This document shows positions 32,628 through 41,342 of a stretch of 64,000 nucleotides of DNA, piece by piece. How positions within the stretch are numbered: the first letter of the stretch is position 1; every line of letters starts with the position of its first letter. Under the pieces are notes generated by a model. That model saw nothing but the letters and a program-made list of their open reading frames with translations, had not been told where the DNA came from and searched no databases. The stretch is taken from the NCBI GenBank assembly GCA_910577285.1, contig CAJTLO010000003.1:64774-128773 (forward strand), given 5' to 3'. Source of the stretch: an uncultured Rikenellaceae bacterium (GTDB lineage: Bacteria > Bacteroidota > Bacteroidia > Bacteroidales > Rikenellaceae). A program made the position numbers and the translations under genes.

Positions 32628-35036
32628 TCAGAACGGATAGCCGATACCGAAGTTGAGGGAGGTATTGCCCCATTTGAATGCCGTGAGCCACCGTTGGCCT
32701 ACCGGCAGGCTGGGGTCGTGCACCCGGACGCCCCAGTCGAGGCGGATGACGATCAGGTCGAGGTCGTAGCGCAGGCCGAACCCGGTGTTGAAACCCAGCT
32801 CCTTGTAGAAACTGTCGAAACGGAAGACCTCGTCGCTGGCGGCGCCGGGAATGCCGGCGAGCCAGACGTTGCCCACGTCGAAGAAGACAGCCCCGTGGAG
32901 GGCATTCCATATCGGGAAGCGGAATTCGAGGTTGGCCTCCAGCCGCAGGTTGCCGAGCTGGCTCTTGAAGCCCGATTCGCGCCCTTTCGGGGAGTCGCCC
33001 GGTCCGAGTGCCCTTACCGGCCAACCGCGCATGCTGTTGCTGCCTCCCACGTAGAACATGCGGTCGATGGGGAGGGTGGAGGAGTTGCCGTAGGGGAGCC
33101 CGATGCCGCCGAAGAAGCGGTAGACCACTGCCGACCGGTAACCGATCGGGATGGTGTTGCTGATGCTGGCGTCCACGCGGAAATATTGCGAGTAGCGGAT
33201 GCCGAATACCTTATAGAAGGTTTCTTCCCTGGGCGGGGTCTGGCCGCCCGAGCCGCAGTCGTCGACGTTCACCTGCTCGGTGACGGGCGAGGTGAGCCAG
33301 TGGGCGAAGGCGTCGGTCAGGTTGCCCGCGGTTTCCGCATTGATGCGCAAGGTGAGCGAATTGCCCTTGGCGGTATTGGGGTTGTTGAACAGATAGGAGC
33401 CGGAGATGGCCGCGATGTATTGCGAACGGTAGCTCTCGCGCAGGTAGCTATTCTGGATGGAGCAGAGAAAGTCGGTGTCGATGAAACTCACGTCCACCAG
33501 GTTGAAGTCGATGGGGCGCACCGTGTAGGTGGTGTTGCGGCCGTTGTTCCACGAGTAGCCGATGTTGGCACCGGTGATGGTACGGTGGTATTTCGACTTG
33601 TGTTGCAGGTTGGTCGACACCTCCACGCGGGTGAGGGGGCGGAAGAGCTTGCCCGCCCGGTCGATGGGAAAGGGGGCGAGGAAGCGCGGGAAGGTGACCG
33701 ACGCCGTCACTCCCACCTCGTAGGAGTTCTTGGCCGCCGTTTCGTCCGTATTGAATTCGTAACCGCCCGAAAGGCTTATGTTGAGCAGTTCGGCCCCGCG
33801 GAACAGGTTGCGGTTGAGGTAGCTGATGGTGGGGCGCAACGCGTAGAATGCCGAGGAGGTGGTGGCCTCGAAATCGAGCGTGTAGCCCTGGCGCATGGCG
33901 GGGGTGCAGTAGATGTCGCAGTCGAGCTGTTTTTCGAGCGTTTGCGCCGGCGTGCCGTCTTCGGTCGTGCCGATGTAGGTGATGTAGCGTTCGTTGTCCG
34001 ATTCGGGTTCGGAGAAGGTGACGCTCGCGTTTTTGAAGTAGTTGAGCCGTTGCAGGTTGCTCGACGTGCGCTGCTTGTCGTCGGCACTGTAGAGGTAGTC
34101 GGAGTAGATGGGGATGGCCCGGCGGAGCGTTTGCGGTTTTATCCTGGCCTTGCCCGAGCGGACGATGTAGAGCCCGCGGTAGTAGGTCGTGTCCATGCTG
34201 CGCAGGTAGTCGGGGTCGGTGGCCGCTGCCGTAGCGTCGTAGTTGGGGTAGACGAAAATGTTGCCCAGGCGGTAGACGGCATTGTTGTCGTAGATCGGTT
34301 CGCCGTCGGGGGTGTAGCCTTCCAGCTGCTGGCGGATGATCATCGTGATGTCCACCAGGTGGTCGCCCGCGAGCGTATCGGCTATGTAGCTGATGTTGTT
34401 GACCGAGAATCGGTAGTAGCCGCGATCCTTGAGGTAGCTCGCGATACGCTGCCGCTCTTCGTTGAGGACGGTCAGGTCGAAGATGTCGCCCCGCCGGATG
34501 AGCGTGGAGGCGGTGTCCTGGCGGAGTACCTGCTCCAGGAAGGTGTCCTGGTAGTCGTAGGCGAGGGAATGGATGCGGTAGGGTTCCCCCTGGCGTACGG
34601 AGTAGGTGACCACCGCCTTCCGGTTGCGTTTGTAGGCGATCTCGTAGCGGCTCGTCGACTCGTAGAAGCCGCGCGAGTTCATGTAGAGCTTGATGTTGCG
34701 GCTCGAGGCGGCGGTCTGTACCGTGTCCAGAATGACCGGCTCGCTGCCCAGCCTGCGCAACAGGTTGTTCCAGCCGTTCTCCTTGGCCGGGTCGGCCTGG
34801 TTGTAGAGCCAGGCGGGGAGGTTGGTGCCGATGAACTTCTTGGAGGGGTTCTGGCGGATGTACTTGTCGATCTCGCCGGCCGTGATGCGTTCCTCGCGCG
34901 GTACGGTGCGGTCGGTTTCTATCTTGTTCCGGGTGAGCATGTAGGTGTCGGGCGGAAGATGGCGCGTCACGGAGCAGGAGCACGTCGCCGCAGCGCATGC
35001 GAGCGCGAGCGCGTATCGTCGCAGAATTGCCTTCAT
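32628..35036 (-). CDS. tamL: TamA/BamA-family outer-membrane assembly lipoprotein (TamL type)
   Basis: 802 aa. Signal peptide with lipobox-like ATCSC at about residues 17-22, then a region of POTRA-like modules (KAVVTYSVRQGEPYRIHSLAYDY, ILVTVLNEERQRIASYLKDRGYYRFS pattern) and a C-terminal surface-antigen/Omp85 barrel from about residue 430, with the L6 signature-like RGWPVRALGPGDSP and a terminal GNTSLNFGIGYPF ending in phenylalanine. The lipidated N-terminus is the hallmark of TamL, the Bacteroidota counterpart of TamA, which inserts outer-membrane proteins. The nitroreductase gene ends 20 bases upstream, so they form one transcription unit. An in-frame ATG at 35045 is an alternative start. 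Confidence 0.85.
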   Translation of the reverse strand: MKAILRRYALALACAAATCSCSVTRHLPPDTYMLTRNKIETDRTVPREERITAGEIDKYIRQNPSKKFIGTNLPAWLYNQADPAKENGWNNLLRRLGSEPVILDTVQTAASSRNIKLYMNSRGFYESTSRYEIAYKRNRKAVVTYSVRQGEPYRIHSLAYDYQDTFLEQVLRQDTASTLIRRGDIFDLTVLNEERQRIASYLKDRGYYRFSVNNISYIADTLAGDHLVDITMIIRQQLEGYTPDGEPIYDNNAVYRLGNIFVYPNYDATAAATDPDYLRSMDTTYYRGLYIVRSGKARIKPQTLRRAIPIYSDYLYSADDKQRTSSNLQRLNYFKNASVTFSEPESDNERYITYIGTTEDGTPAQTLEKQLDCDIYCTPAMRQGYTLDFEATTSSAFYALRPTISYLNRNLFRGAELLNISLSGGYEFNTDETAAKNSYEVGVTASVTFPRFLAPFPIDRAGKLFRPLTRVEVSTNLQHKSKYHRTITGANIGYSWNNGRNTTYTVRPIDFNLVDVSFIDTDFLCSIQNSYLRESYRSQYIAAISGSYLFNNPNTAKGNSLTLRINAETAGNLTDAFAHWLTSPVTEQVNVDDCGSGGQTPPREETFYKVFGIRYSQYFRVDASISNTIPIGYRSAVVYRFFGGIGLPYGNSSTLPIDRMFYVGGSNSMRGWPVRALGPGDSPKGRESGFKSQLGNLRLEANLEFRFPIWNALHGAVFFDVGNVWLAGIPGAASDEVFRFDSFYKELGFNTGFGLRYDLDLIVIRLDWGVRVHDPSLPVGQRWLTAFKWGNTSLNFGIGYPF

Positions 35037-35056
35037 GCCTGTCATCGTCTGTGGTG

Positions 35057-35803
35057 CTATTGGTTGAAGAATCCGTATTCCGCGATCTCGTCGAAATATT
35101 TCCGCGAGAAGGCCACGTTGTCCCCTTTGGCGTAGCGTCGTTCGGTAAAGATGCGGGCGAGGTTGGGCAGGCCGTTCTCCTGCAGGAGCCGCTGCGTCTC
35201 TTCCGAGGCTTCGCGTTCGCGCCAGAGCGCTTCCAGCCTTTCGGGGGTGTAGTCGGTGTAGGTGTCGTAGTGGACCACGGCCTCCAGCGGCAACCGGTCG
35301 GTGAGCGGTGCCGCAGCCTCCGGATAACCCATGGCGACGGACATCACCGGCAGTACCCCTTTCGGGAGCCGGAGTACGCGGGCGATTTCGCCCGCATGGT
35401 AGAGCGTGGTGCCCAGGTAGCAGATACCCAGTCCGTGGGCCTCGGCCTCCAGGCAGGCGTTCTGCGAGGCGAGCAGGGCGTCGGTAGCCCCGTTCATGAA
35501 CCAGCAGAAGTTGTCGTAACCCGGTTCGGCCTCGCGCAGTTCGCACCATCGGCTGAAACGGTGGACGTCGGCGCAGAAGGTCAGGATCGCCGGTGCCGTG
35601 GTCGCGGCGGGCTGGTTGAAGTGCAGCGGTGCGAGCGCTTCGCGCAGCGGGCGCGACGTGGTGACCACGATGCTGTAGAGCTGCATGTTCCCTACGGTGG
35701 ATGCCCGGGAGGCGGCTCGTAGGATCTCCTCCATCACCGGGGCGGGGATGGAGTCGGGGCGGTAGCGCCTGATGGATCGGTGTTCCTGTATCTCTCTGAT
35801 CAT
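35057..35803 (-). CDS. Nitroreductase-family FMN-dependent oxidoreductase
   Basis: 248 aa. The N-terminal EHRSIRRYRPDSIPAPVMEEILRAASRA is the FMN-phosphate-binding start of the family; further motifs are GATDALLASQNACLEAEAHGLGICYLGTT and KGVLPVMSVAMGYPE. Likely reduces nitro/quinone-type compounds with NAD(P)H; physiological substrate unknown. ATG 35803 was chosen by family N-termini; the frame is open further but into the promoter. A TACCTTTG -7 box (35838-35831) is 28 bases upstream. Followed by tamL. Confidence 0.9.
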   Translation of the reverse strand: MIREIQEHRSIRRYRPDSIPAPVMEEILRAASRASTVGNMQLYSIVVTTSRPLREALAPLHFNQPAATTAPAILTFCADVHRFSRWCELREAEPGYDNFCWFMNGATDALLASQNACLEAEAHGLGICYLGTTLYHAGEIARVLRLPKGVLPVMSVAMGYPEAAAPLTDRLPLEAVVHYDTYTDYTPERLEALWREREASEETQRLLQENGLPNLARIFTERRYAKGDNVAFSRKYFDEIAEYGFFNQ

Positions 35804-35830
35804 TGCAACTGTTTGTGATGGGACATTACG

Positions 35831-35838
35831 CAAAGGTA
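35831..35838 (-). promoter_or_regulatory. -7 box of the nitroreductase-tamL operon
   Basis: TACCTTTG on the minus strand; -33 not convincing. The leader is about 20 bases. Confidence 0.55.
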
Positions 35839-36037
35839 GCAAATCTTGTCGAGGATGCCCCTCCGCCCGATCCGATTTTCTCCGTACGGGCGGTGCGACC
35901 GGTGGAGAGAGCAAATTCCGTGCATTTCTTCGCTCCGCGTGGCGGTTATTTCGTTCGGTGCTGCGATCGTCGCCGGGTGCGACCCCGCGGCCGAACGGAT
36001 TTTTTACGGAAGGAGCCTTCGTACGCGGGAATAATCG

Positions 36038-36045
36038 TACATTTG
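36038..36045 (+). promoter_or_regulatory. -7 box of dapF, five bases from the start codon
   Basis: TACATTTG ends at 36045; after TGCCT the dapF ATG begins at 36051. With the usual start 5-7 bases past the box, the mRNA would begin at or within a base or two of the ATG. The -33 is weak. Confidence 0.65.
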
Positions 36046-36050
36046 TGCCT

Positions 36051-36851
36051 ATGCGGATAGAGTTCGGAAAATACGAAGGCGCGGGCAACGACTTCGTGAT
36101 CATAGACAATCGGGAGAAACGCTTCGAGCCGCAGCCGGCCCTTGTGGCGGCCCTGTGCGACCGGCGTTTCGGGATAGGGGCCGACGGGCTCATGTTGTTG
36201 GAAGAGGAGCGCGGTGCGGATTTCCGCATGCGGTATTTCAACTCCGATGGTCCGGAGGCTACCATGTGCGGCAACGGCGGGCGCTGTATCGCGCTTTTCG
36301 CCTTTCATGTCGGGGCGGCCGGCGAGCGCATGTCGTTCGTGGCGGTGGACGGTCCGCACCGGGCCGAGGTACTCTCCTGCGGAGGCGATGCAGGGCGTAT
36401 CGCCCTGGGCATGACCGAGCCGCATGGGTTGGCCGAGGCGGAAGGGGGGTGGTTCGTCGATACGGGGTCGCCCCATTACGTCCGTTTCGTGGAGGATACC
36501 GAGCGGGTGGATGTGCGGGGCGAGGGGCGTCGCATCCGGCACCTCCCCGCTTTTGCGGGGACGGGGGGCGTGAACGTCAACTTCGTCGAGGTGACGGGCG
36601 AAGGCCGGTTGAAGGTCCGTACCTATGAACGCGGGGTGGAGGATGAAACCCTTGCCTGCGGTACGGGCGCCGTGGCGGTGGCCGTAGCGGCTTCCCGGGC
36701 CCGGTTCCCGCAGGTGCGGAACTTCGATGTGCAGGCCCGCGGCGGATTGCTCAACGTGGCGTTCGCTGCCGGCGGCGGCTTTGCCGACGTCCGGCTGACG
36801 GGACCCGCCCGCAGGGTGTTTGCCGGGGTGTTGGATACGGAGAATTTCTGA
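36051..36851 (+). CDS. dapF: Diaminopimelate epimerase
   Basis: 266 aa. Converts LL- to meso-diaminopimelate for peptidoglycan and lysine. Both catalytic cysteines are present, in EATMCGNGGRC (about residue 80) and ETLACGTGAVAVA (about 203), within the two-domain fold; FGKYEGAGNDFVIIDN opens the protein. The ATG at 36051 is fixed by this start. Monocistronic, with a strong terminator 5 bases past the stop. Probably leaderless (see findings). Confidence 0.96.
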   Translation: MRIEFGKYEGAGNDFVIIDNREKRFEPQPALVAALCDRRFGIGADGLMLLEEERGADFRMRYFNSDGPEATMCGNGGRCIALFAFHVGAAGERMSFVAVDGPHRAEVLSCGGDAGRIALGMTEPHGLAEAEGGWFVDTGSPHYVRFVEDTERVDVRGEGRRIRHLPAFAGTGGVNVNFVEVTGEGRLKVRTYERGVEDETLACGTGAVAVAVAASRARFPQVRNFDVQARGGLLNVAFAAGGGFADVRLTGPARRVFAGVLDTENF

Positions 36852-36855
36852 GTGG

Positions 36856-36893
36856 CCGTTACCGGTCGGGGAGGCTCCCGACCGGTAACGGCG
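36856..36893 (+). terminator. Terminator of dapF
   Basis: Perfect 16-bp stem (36856-36871 and 36878-36893) around GAGGCT. The remainder of the gap to 37154 holds only a near-consensus -7 box (TCTATTTG, 37114-37121) that may drive the next gene. Confidence 0.88.
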
Positions 36894-37154
36894 TGTGAAG
36901 GTTTTTCGGCGGGGATGTTGCCGGGGTGTGCTGCGGATCGGACGTTGCGTGCATCCGTCGGACCGCCTCGACGGATTGCCGCCTGGCGAACTTCTGCGCC
37001 GCATCGGTCGGGGTGCCGTTCGCACGGGACGTCCCGAGGGGCCCGCAAACGCGACCCGCATGAAACTTTGCGCTTCCGACCGTAGGAGGCAGCCCCGACC
37101 CTGCGGCGGGGTATCTATTTGTGGAATTAAACATTATAACAACGATAACGACGG

Positions 37155-37766
37155 ATGAGCAACGAAATTCTGTATATCCTTTTGCCGGACTATGCCGCGC
37201 ATGAGGCGGTGTATCTCTCGGAGGCGATCGCCTCCGATGAATTCGCCTTGAAAAAGAACCCGAAGTATGTGAATAAGGTCGTCGCCCCGACGATGGAACC
37301 GGTCAGGTCGATCGGCGGTTTCCGCACGCTGCCCGATTATTCGTTCGATACGCTGCCCGACGACTATGCAGCGCTGGTGTTGATCGGCGGTTTCGGTTGG
37401 AGCACGCCGCTCGCGGAACGGGTGGTGCCGATTGTCGGACAGGCCGTCGGAAAGGGCAGGGTCGTCGGTGCGATCTGCAACGGCGCTTCGTTCATGGCGA
37501 AGCACGGATTTCTCAATTCGGTGAAACATACCGGCAACGGTTTGGAGCAACTGAAACTCTGGGGCGGCGAGAACTATACCAATGCCGACGGATATGTTTC
37601 CGCGCAGGCGGTGAGCGATAAGGGGATGGTGACGGCCAACGGCTCCGCAGCGCTCGAATTTGCGAGAGAACTTCTGCTGGTGCTTGCGAACGATACGCCG
37701 GAACGCATCGAGATGTACTACCAGTTCAACAAGCAGGGTTTCTGTTCGCTTTTCTCTGACAAATAG
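37155..37766 (+). CDS. DJ-1/PfpI-family (class-I glutamine amidotransferase-like) protein
   Basis: 203 aa. The nucleophile elbow is VVGAICNGASFMAKHG, placing a cysteine where DJ-1/PfpI proteins carry it; ALVLIGGFGW supplies the preceding acidic/oxyanion loop. Members include deglycase-like, chaperone and protease annotations; the actual activity is unclear. The gene has an A-rich leader and is followed after 27 bases by an alpha/beta hydrolase, likely the same transcript. Confidence 0.85.
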   Translation: MSNEILYILLPDYAAHEAVYLSEAIASDEFALKKNPKYVNKVVAPTMEPVRSIGGFRTLPDYSFDTLPDDYAALVLIGGFGWSTPLAERVVPIVGQAVGKGRVVGAICNGASFMAKHGFLNSVKHTGNGLEQLKLWGGENYTNADGYVSAQAVSDKGMVTANGSAALEFARELLLVLANDTPERIEMYYQFNKQGFCSLFSDK

Positions 37767-37793
37767 TCCGATGGACATAAATTTGGAAACGGA

Positions 37794-38636
37794 ATGAGCA
37801 GGGAGGAGAAATTCATGATGGCCGGCGGTTGCGCGGTCCGGGTCAGCGATACGCAGCGGGGCGACTGCACGGTGGTGCTGTTGCACGGCTATCTGGAGTC
37901 GCTCGATGTGTGGGACGGCTTTACGGAGCTGCTCGCGCCGCAGGTGCGGGTGGTGGCGGTGGACCTTCCGGGACACGGTATTTCGGAGGTGAAGGGCGAA
38001 GTGCATACCATGGAGTTCATGGCCGATACGGTGCATGCCGCGATGGAGGCCCTCGGCGTGGGGCGGGCCGTGGTAGTCGGCCACTCGATGGGCGGTTACG
38101 TGGCGCTGGAGATGTTGCGGAAATATCCGGAGACGCTGGCGGGACTCGTGTTGCTTCACTCCACGCCGAACGCCGATTCGGAGAAGAAGCGGGAAGATCG
38201 CCTGCGGGAGATCCGTCTGGTGGAGGGGGGAAAGAAGGAGTTGATCGCCCGTAGTTTTCCCCATGTGGGATTCGCTCCGCAGAACCGGGAGCGGTTGGCC
38301 TGGGCGGTGGAGGAGCTTGCCGACCAGATCGCGCTGACGGAGGATGCGGGCATCGTGGCGGTGCTGCGGGGGCTTGCCGGACGGCGCGACCTGAACGATG
38401 CGATGCGTGCCTGCGGCGTCCCCCAGTTGATGCTCTTCGGCCGGTACGACGAGTATGTAACGGCCGAGGTGGCCGACGAGGTGATCCGCAGCCATCCGCA
38501 GGCCCGTGCGGTGTGGCTTGAGAACTCCGGACACATGGGGTTCGTGGAGGAGCCTGCGGAGGTGGCCGGCGTTCTCCTCTCGTTCGTGCGGGAGGTGTGC
38601 GGCGATGCGTCGCAGCCCGGTGTGCAGAACCTCTGA
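37794..38636 (+). CDS. Alpha/beta-fold hydrolase
   Basis: 280 aa. The oxyanion region is VLLHGYLESLDVW, the nucleophile elbow GHSMGGYVALE (Ser near 102), the acid LFGRYDEYVT and the histidine in NSGHMGFVEEP: a full Ser-Asp-His triad. A cap domain sits between about 130 and 200. Substrate unknown. Second gene of the two-gene unit with the DJ-1-like protein. Confidence 0.9.
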   Translation: MSREEKFMMAGGCAVRVSDTQRGDCTVVLLHGYLESLDVWDGFTELLAPQVRVVAVDLPGHGISEVKGEVHTMEFMADTVHAAMEALGVGRAVVVGHSMGGYVALEMLRKYPETLAGLVLLHSTPNADSEKKREDRLREIRLVEGGKKELIARSFPHVGFAPQNRERLAWAVEELADQIALTEDAGIVAVLRGLAGRRDLNDAMRACGVPQLMLFGRYDEYVTAEVADEVIRSHPQARAVWLENSGHMGFVEEPAEVAGVLLSFVREVCGDASQPGVQNL

Positions 38637-38817
38637 GATGCGGTTGCCCCACGTGGCTGGTTCCCTTCGGGGCAGTATGCCGCGGTTTTGCCGTCGTGCC
38701 GGGAGTGCCGTCGCGGGCCGTACGACCCGCAGCGCTCCTGCCGGAAATAGAGCCTCGGCCGCAGGGCGGTCCGCTTTCTTGCAGGAAAGGGGCGGTGTGA
38801 AGAACGAGCGAATACGA
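38637..38817. other. Intergenic region without recognisable gene
   Basis: GC-rich stretch between the hydrolase and the shared terminator. Nothing was recognised; the following 38852-38986 is equally empty. Confidence 0.5.
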
Positions 38818-38851
38818 AAGAGGTCGTCCCGTCGGCAGGGGACGACCTCTT
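38818..38851. terminator. Bidirectional terminator
   Basis: Perfect 13-bp stem AAGAGGTCGTCCC with its complement around an 8-base loop, A-rich before and T-rich after. Between the convergent hydrolase and NigD-like genes. Confidence 0.85.
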
Positions 38852-38986
38852 CTCTGTTTTCGAGGGGGAGACCTTCGGTAAGAATCGGGACGCGGGAGGT
38901 CGGTTCCCGAGGGGGACGCACCCGCCTCGTCGGGGGCGGGGCCGCGTTCGGCCGGCCTTTCGGGCCGGATCGGCCTGCTCGGCTTC

Positions 38987-39823
38987 CTAACGGTTGGTCG
39001 ATGAAGAGGTGTTTTCGGGCGGATAGAGTTCGCTACCGACGATGTAGTCTCTGGCCGTGGAGCCGAGTTCGTAGGTGCCTGTGTAGTATTTGTCCGTTTC
39101 GATGTACTCCCCGACGCCGTCTTTGCGGTCCAGGTTGGATTTGAGCCGGATGTCGATCTCCTGTCGTCCGGGGGGTACCAGGTCGGCGATGCGGAACGAG
39201 GAGAGCCCCGTGGCGCTCACCACATAGGCCCCGTTGCCTTCCACCTCGCCCATGGCGTTGTGGCGCAGCTCGAGGTAGACGGAGTCGGTCGCCGGACGCG
39301 TGTCGTCCCACACGAGGTTGACCGTGTGCTCGACTCCGTGCTCATAGCGGAAATACTCGAAGCCGATGTTGATGTAGTTGCCCGAGAAGGCGGCCGTAAC
39401 GACGCGGATCAGGTCGTGGCCGAGGCTGTCGCTCCGGTGCGGGTCGTCGGCCTGCAGGAAGCTTTTCCGGATGATGGGTGCCGTATGGAGGTTGTTGAAG
39501 ACGAGCAGACGGATGTCGTAGGTCGCCTGTGCCGTGCCGTGCCCCGTGTAGCCCGCGTCGCCGGAGAGGATGTTGTATTTGAAGTAGACCCGTTCGCCCT
39601 GCACGATCTCCTTGGTGCCGTTGTACTCCGTCACGCGGAGGAGGGCGCCGTCGTCCCTCGTTATCTCGAAATATCCGTAGGAGGTGATGCACGTGACTTC
39701 GCCGAAGCCGTTGTACACGATTCCGGACGAATACTCGACCGGCGCCGCATTGCATGCGAGCAGGAGCGCGGCCGCTGTCCATGCGGTCAGGAGTATCCTT
39801 ATGAGTCGGGTCGGGTTTCTCAT
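38987..39823 (-). CDS. NigD-like lipoprotein
   Basis: 278 aa. Lipobox LLLAC (Cys24), then a predicted all-beta two-domain body: an N-terminal OB-like part (GIVYNGFGEVTCITSYGYFEITRDDG ... ERVYFKYNI) and a C-terminal beta sandwich (INIGFEYFRYEHGVEHTVNLVWD, SVYLELRHNAMGEVEGNGAYV). This is the layout of NigD-like proteins, which occur in Bacteroidales near surface or nutrient-uptake genes and have no proven activity. Monocistronic; the promoter is not clear (a near -7 box at 39878-39871). Confidence 0.65.
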   Translation of the reverse strand: MRNPTRLIRILLTAWTAAALLLACNAAPVEYSSGIVYNGFGEVTCITSYGYFEITRDDGALLRVTEYNGTKEIVQGERVYFKYNILSGDAGYTGHGTAQATYDIRLLVFNNLHTAPIIRKSFLQADDPHRSDSLGHDLIRVVTAAFSGNYINIGFEYFRYEHGVEHTVNLVWDDTRPATDSVYLELRHNAMGEVEGNGAYVVSATGLSSFRIADLVPPGRQEIDIRLKSNLDRKDGVGEYIETDKYYTGTYELGSTARDYIVGSELYPPENTSSSTNR

Positions 39824-39944
39824 CTTCTGTCGTTGCGGCCGCCCGGCCGGTATGTGTTTTTGTAATGACGCGAATATATAATATTTTGTTGCACGGCAGG
39901 CAAAAAAAACTATTTTTCCGGGTCCGGGTTCCGGCTCGGCTGCA

Positions 39945-41342
39945 TCAGAGGCCGAACCGGATGCCTACCCGGAGCGAAAAGTTCGTCGGGTGGGCGGTGC
40001 GGTAGCTGGCCGGTTGGTCTTTCTGGCCGAAGTAGTAGCCGATGCCCGGCTCCGCATAGAGTCCGATGCGGTCGCCGATATCGTAGCTTAAGCCCGCCGC
40101 GGCGCTGACCGAGAGTTGTATGCCCCGGATGCTGCGAAGCGTCGATTCCCGGCTGCTGTCGCCCGCGTTGGCGAATCCATGCGTTTCGCGCCATGCCACC
40201 CCTTTTTCGATCATTCCGCCGCCGTGGAGGTAGAAGCCGAACCGTCCGGTACGGTAGAAGGTATAGGTGAGTCCCAGGGGAATGCCGATGTAGTGGAGTT
40301 CGCGCGTGATGTGGGTGTCGCCCGTCGCGGAGGAGAGGTCGGAGGAGGAGCGGAGGTAGGAGTAGCTGAGCCCCGTGGCCAGTGCGAGCCGTTCGTTCAG
40401 CGGAACGGAGAGCGACACGCCCACCGTGAGCGGCATGCGGTGCTGGAGGCGCACCTCCTGCATCGCCGGTTCGGTGGGGGCGAGGATCGGTCGGCCGTTC
40501 TCCTCGTGGAGCCCCGACTGGAGTGTCATGCCCCCGTCGGGAGCCTGTTTGATGAGCATGCCCGCCGAGGCCACCCGGTCCGGATCGTGCGTTACGGTGT
40601 GGCCGTCCAACGTGCCGAAATTGCCTGCGTAGAGCGATCCGGAGAATCGCTCGTTCCGTTCGTTCGTCCGGCGGTAGGCCTGTGCGAAGTGTCGCTCCCG
40701 GTCGGCCGCAGGAATGCGATGGGGGCGGTCGCCGGAGTAGGGCGGGGTCGGCCGGTAGGAGGGCCGCCTGCGATCGGGGTGCGGTGCGGTGGCCGTTGCG
40801 CTTGGCGTGGCGGGCCGCGGTGCCGTTTCCTCTTTCCGGCCGTCCGGCTGCCCTTCGCTTGCGTCCGTTCGGTCGTTGCCGGCGGATGAGTCGGGGCGGA
40901 CGGTTGCCTCCGCGGGTGTGCCGTTCGCTGCGAGGGCTTCTCTCTGCGGATGTGCGTTGCGGGAGCGTGGCGCCCCGGCAGGACCTTCCGCAGGGGCGGT
41001 GCATGCCTCCCGGACCGCTGTACCGGGTGCGGGGACGAGCGGTTTTTCCGTGACGGAGGGAGACGTGACCCGGGCTGTTGCATCCTCGGGGACGCCGGTG
41101 GGGCGGCCGAGGTAGAGCGCCGTTACCAGCACCCCGGCCAGCAGGGCGGCGGCCACGCCGTAGCCCCGGGAGCGATGCAGGCGTTTGCGCTTGCCCGCCG
41201 CCGCTCCCCGGTCCGCCCCGCCGGTGGCGAGCGTCTGCTCGATCCGCGCGAAGAGTTCGGCGGGCGCTTCTTCCCTGTAGCTTCGCAGGGCGTCGCCCAC
41301 TTTTCTATCCAGTTCTTTTCTGTCGTCGGTCATCTCTTTCAT
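39945..41342 (-). CDS. Sigma-coupled protein: cytoplasmic head, membrane span, proline-rich linker and outer-membrane barrel
   Basis: 465 aa. Residues 1-60 are charged and cytoplasmic (LDRKVGDALRSYREEAPAELFARIEQTL), 61-78 one membrane span (YGVAAALLAGVLVTALYL), about 80-235 a Pro/Ala/Arg-rich linker, and about 240-465 amphipathic strands of an outer-membrane beta-barrel (LHYIGIPLGLTYTFYRTGRF, FGFYLHGGGMIEKG) ending NFSLRVGIRFGL. There is no signal peptide, so the head stays inside. The start overlaps the sigma factor stop as ATGA, implying coupled translation. By position, size and topology the head is a candidate anti-sigma domain; the whole would reach from cytoplasm to outer membrane. No experimental family name recognised. 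Confidence 0.8.
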   Translation of the reverse strand: MKEMTDDRKELDRKVGDALRSYREEAPAELFARIEQTLATGGADRGAAAGKRKRLHRSRGYGVAAALLAGVLVTALYLGRPTGVPEDATARVTSPSVTEKPLVPAPGTAVREACTAPAEGPAGAPRSRNAHPQREALAANGTPAEATVRPDSSAGNDRTDASEGQPDGRKEETAPRPATPSATATAPHPDRRRPSYRPTPPYSGDRPHRIPAADRERHFAQAYRRTNERNERFSGSLYAGNFGTLDGHTVTHDPDRVASAGMLIKQAPDGGMTLQSGLHEENGRPILAPTEPAMQEVRLQHRMPLTVGVSLSVPLNERLALATGLSYSYLRSSSDLSSATGDTHITRELHYIGIPLGLTYTFYRTGRFGFYLHGGGMIEKGVAWRETHGFANAGDSSRESTLRSIRGIQLSVSAAAGLSYDIGDRIGLYAEPGIGYYFGQKDQPASYRTAHPTNFSLRVGIRFGL

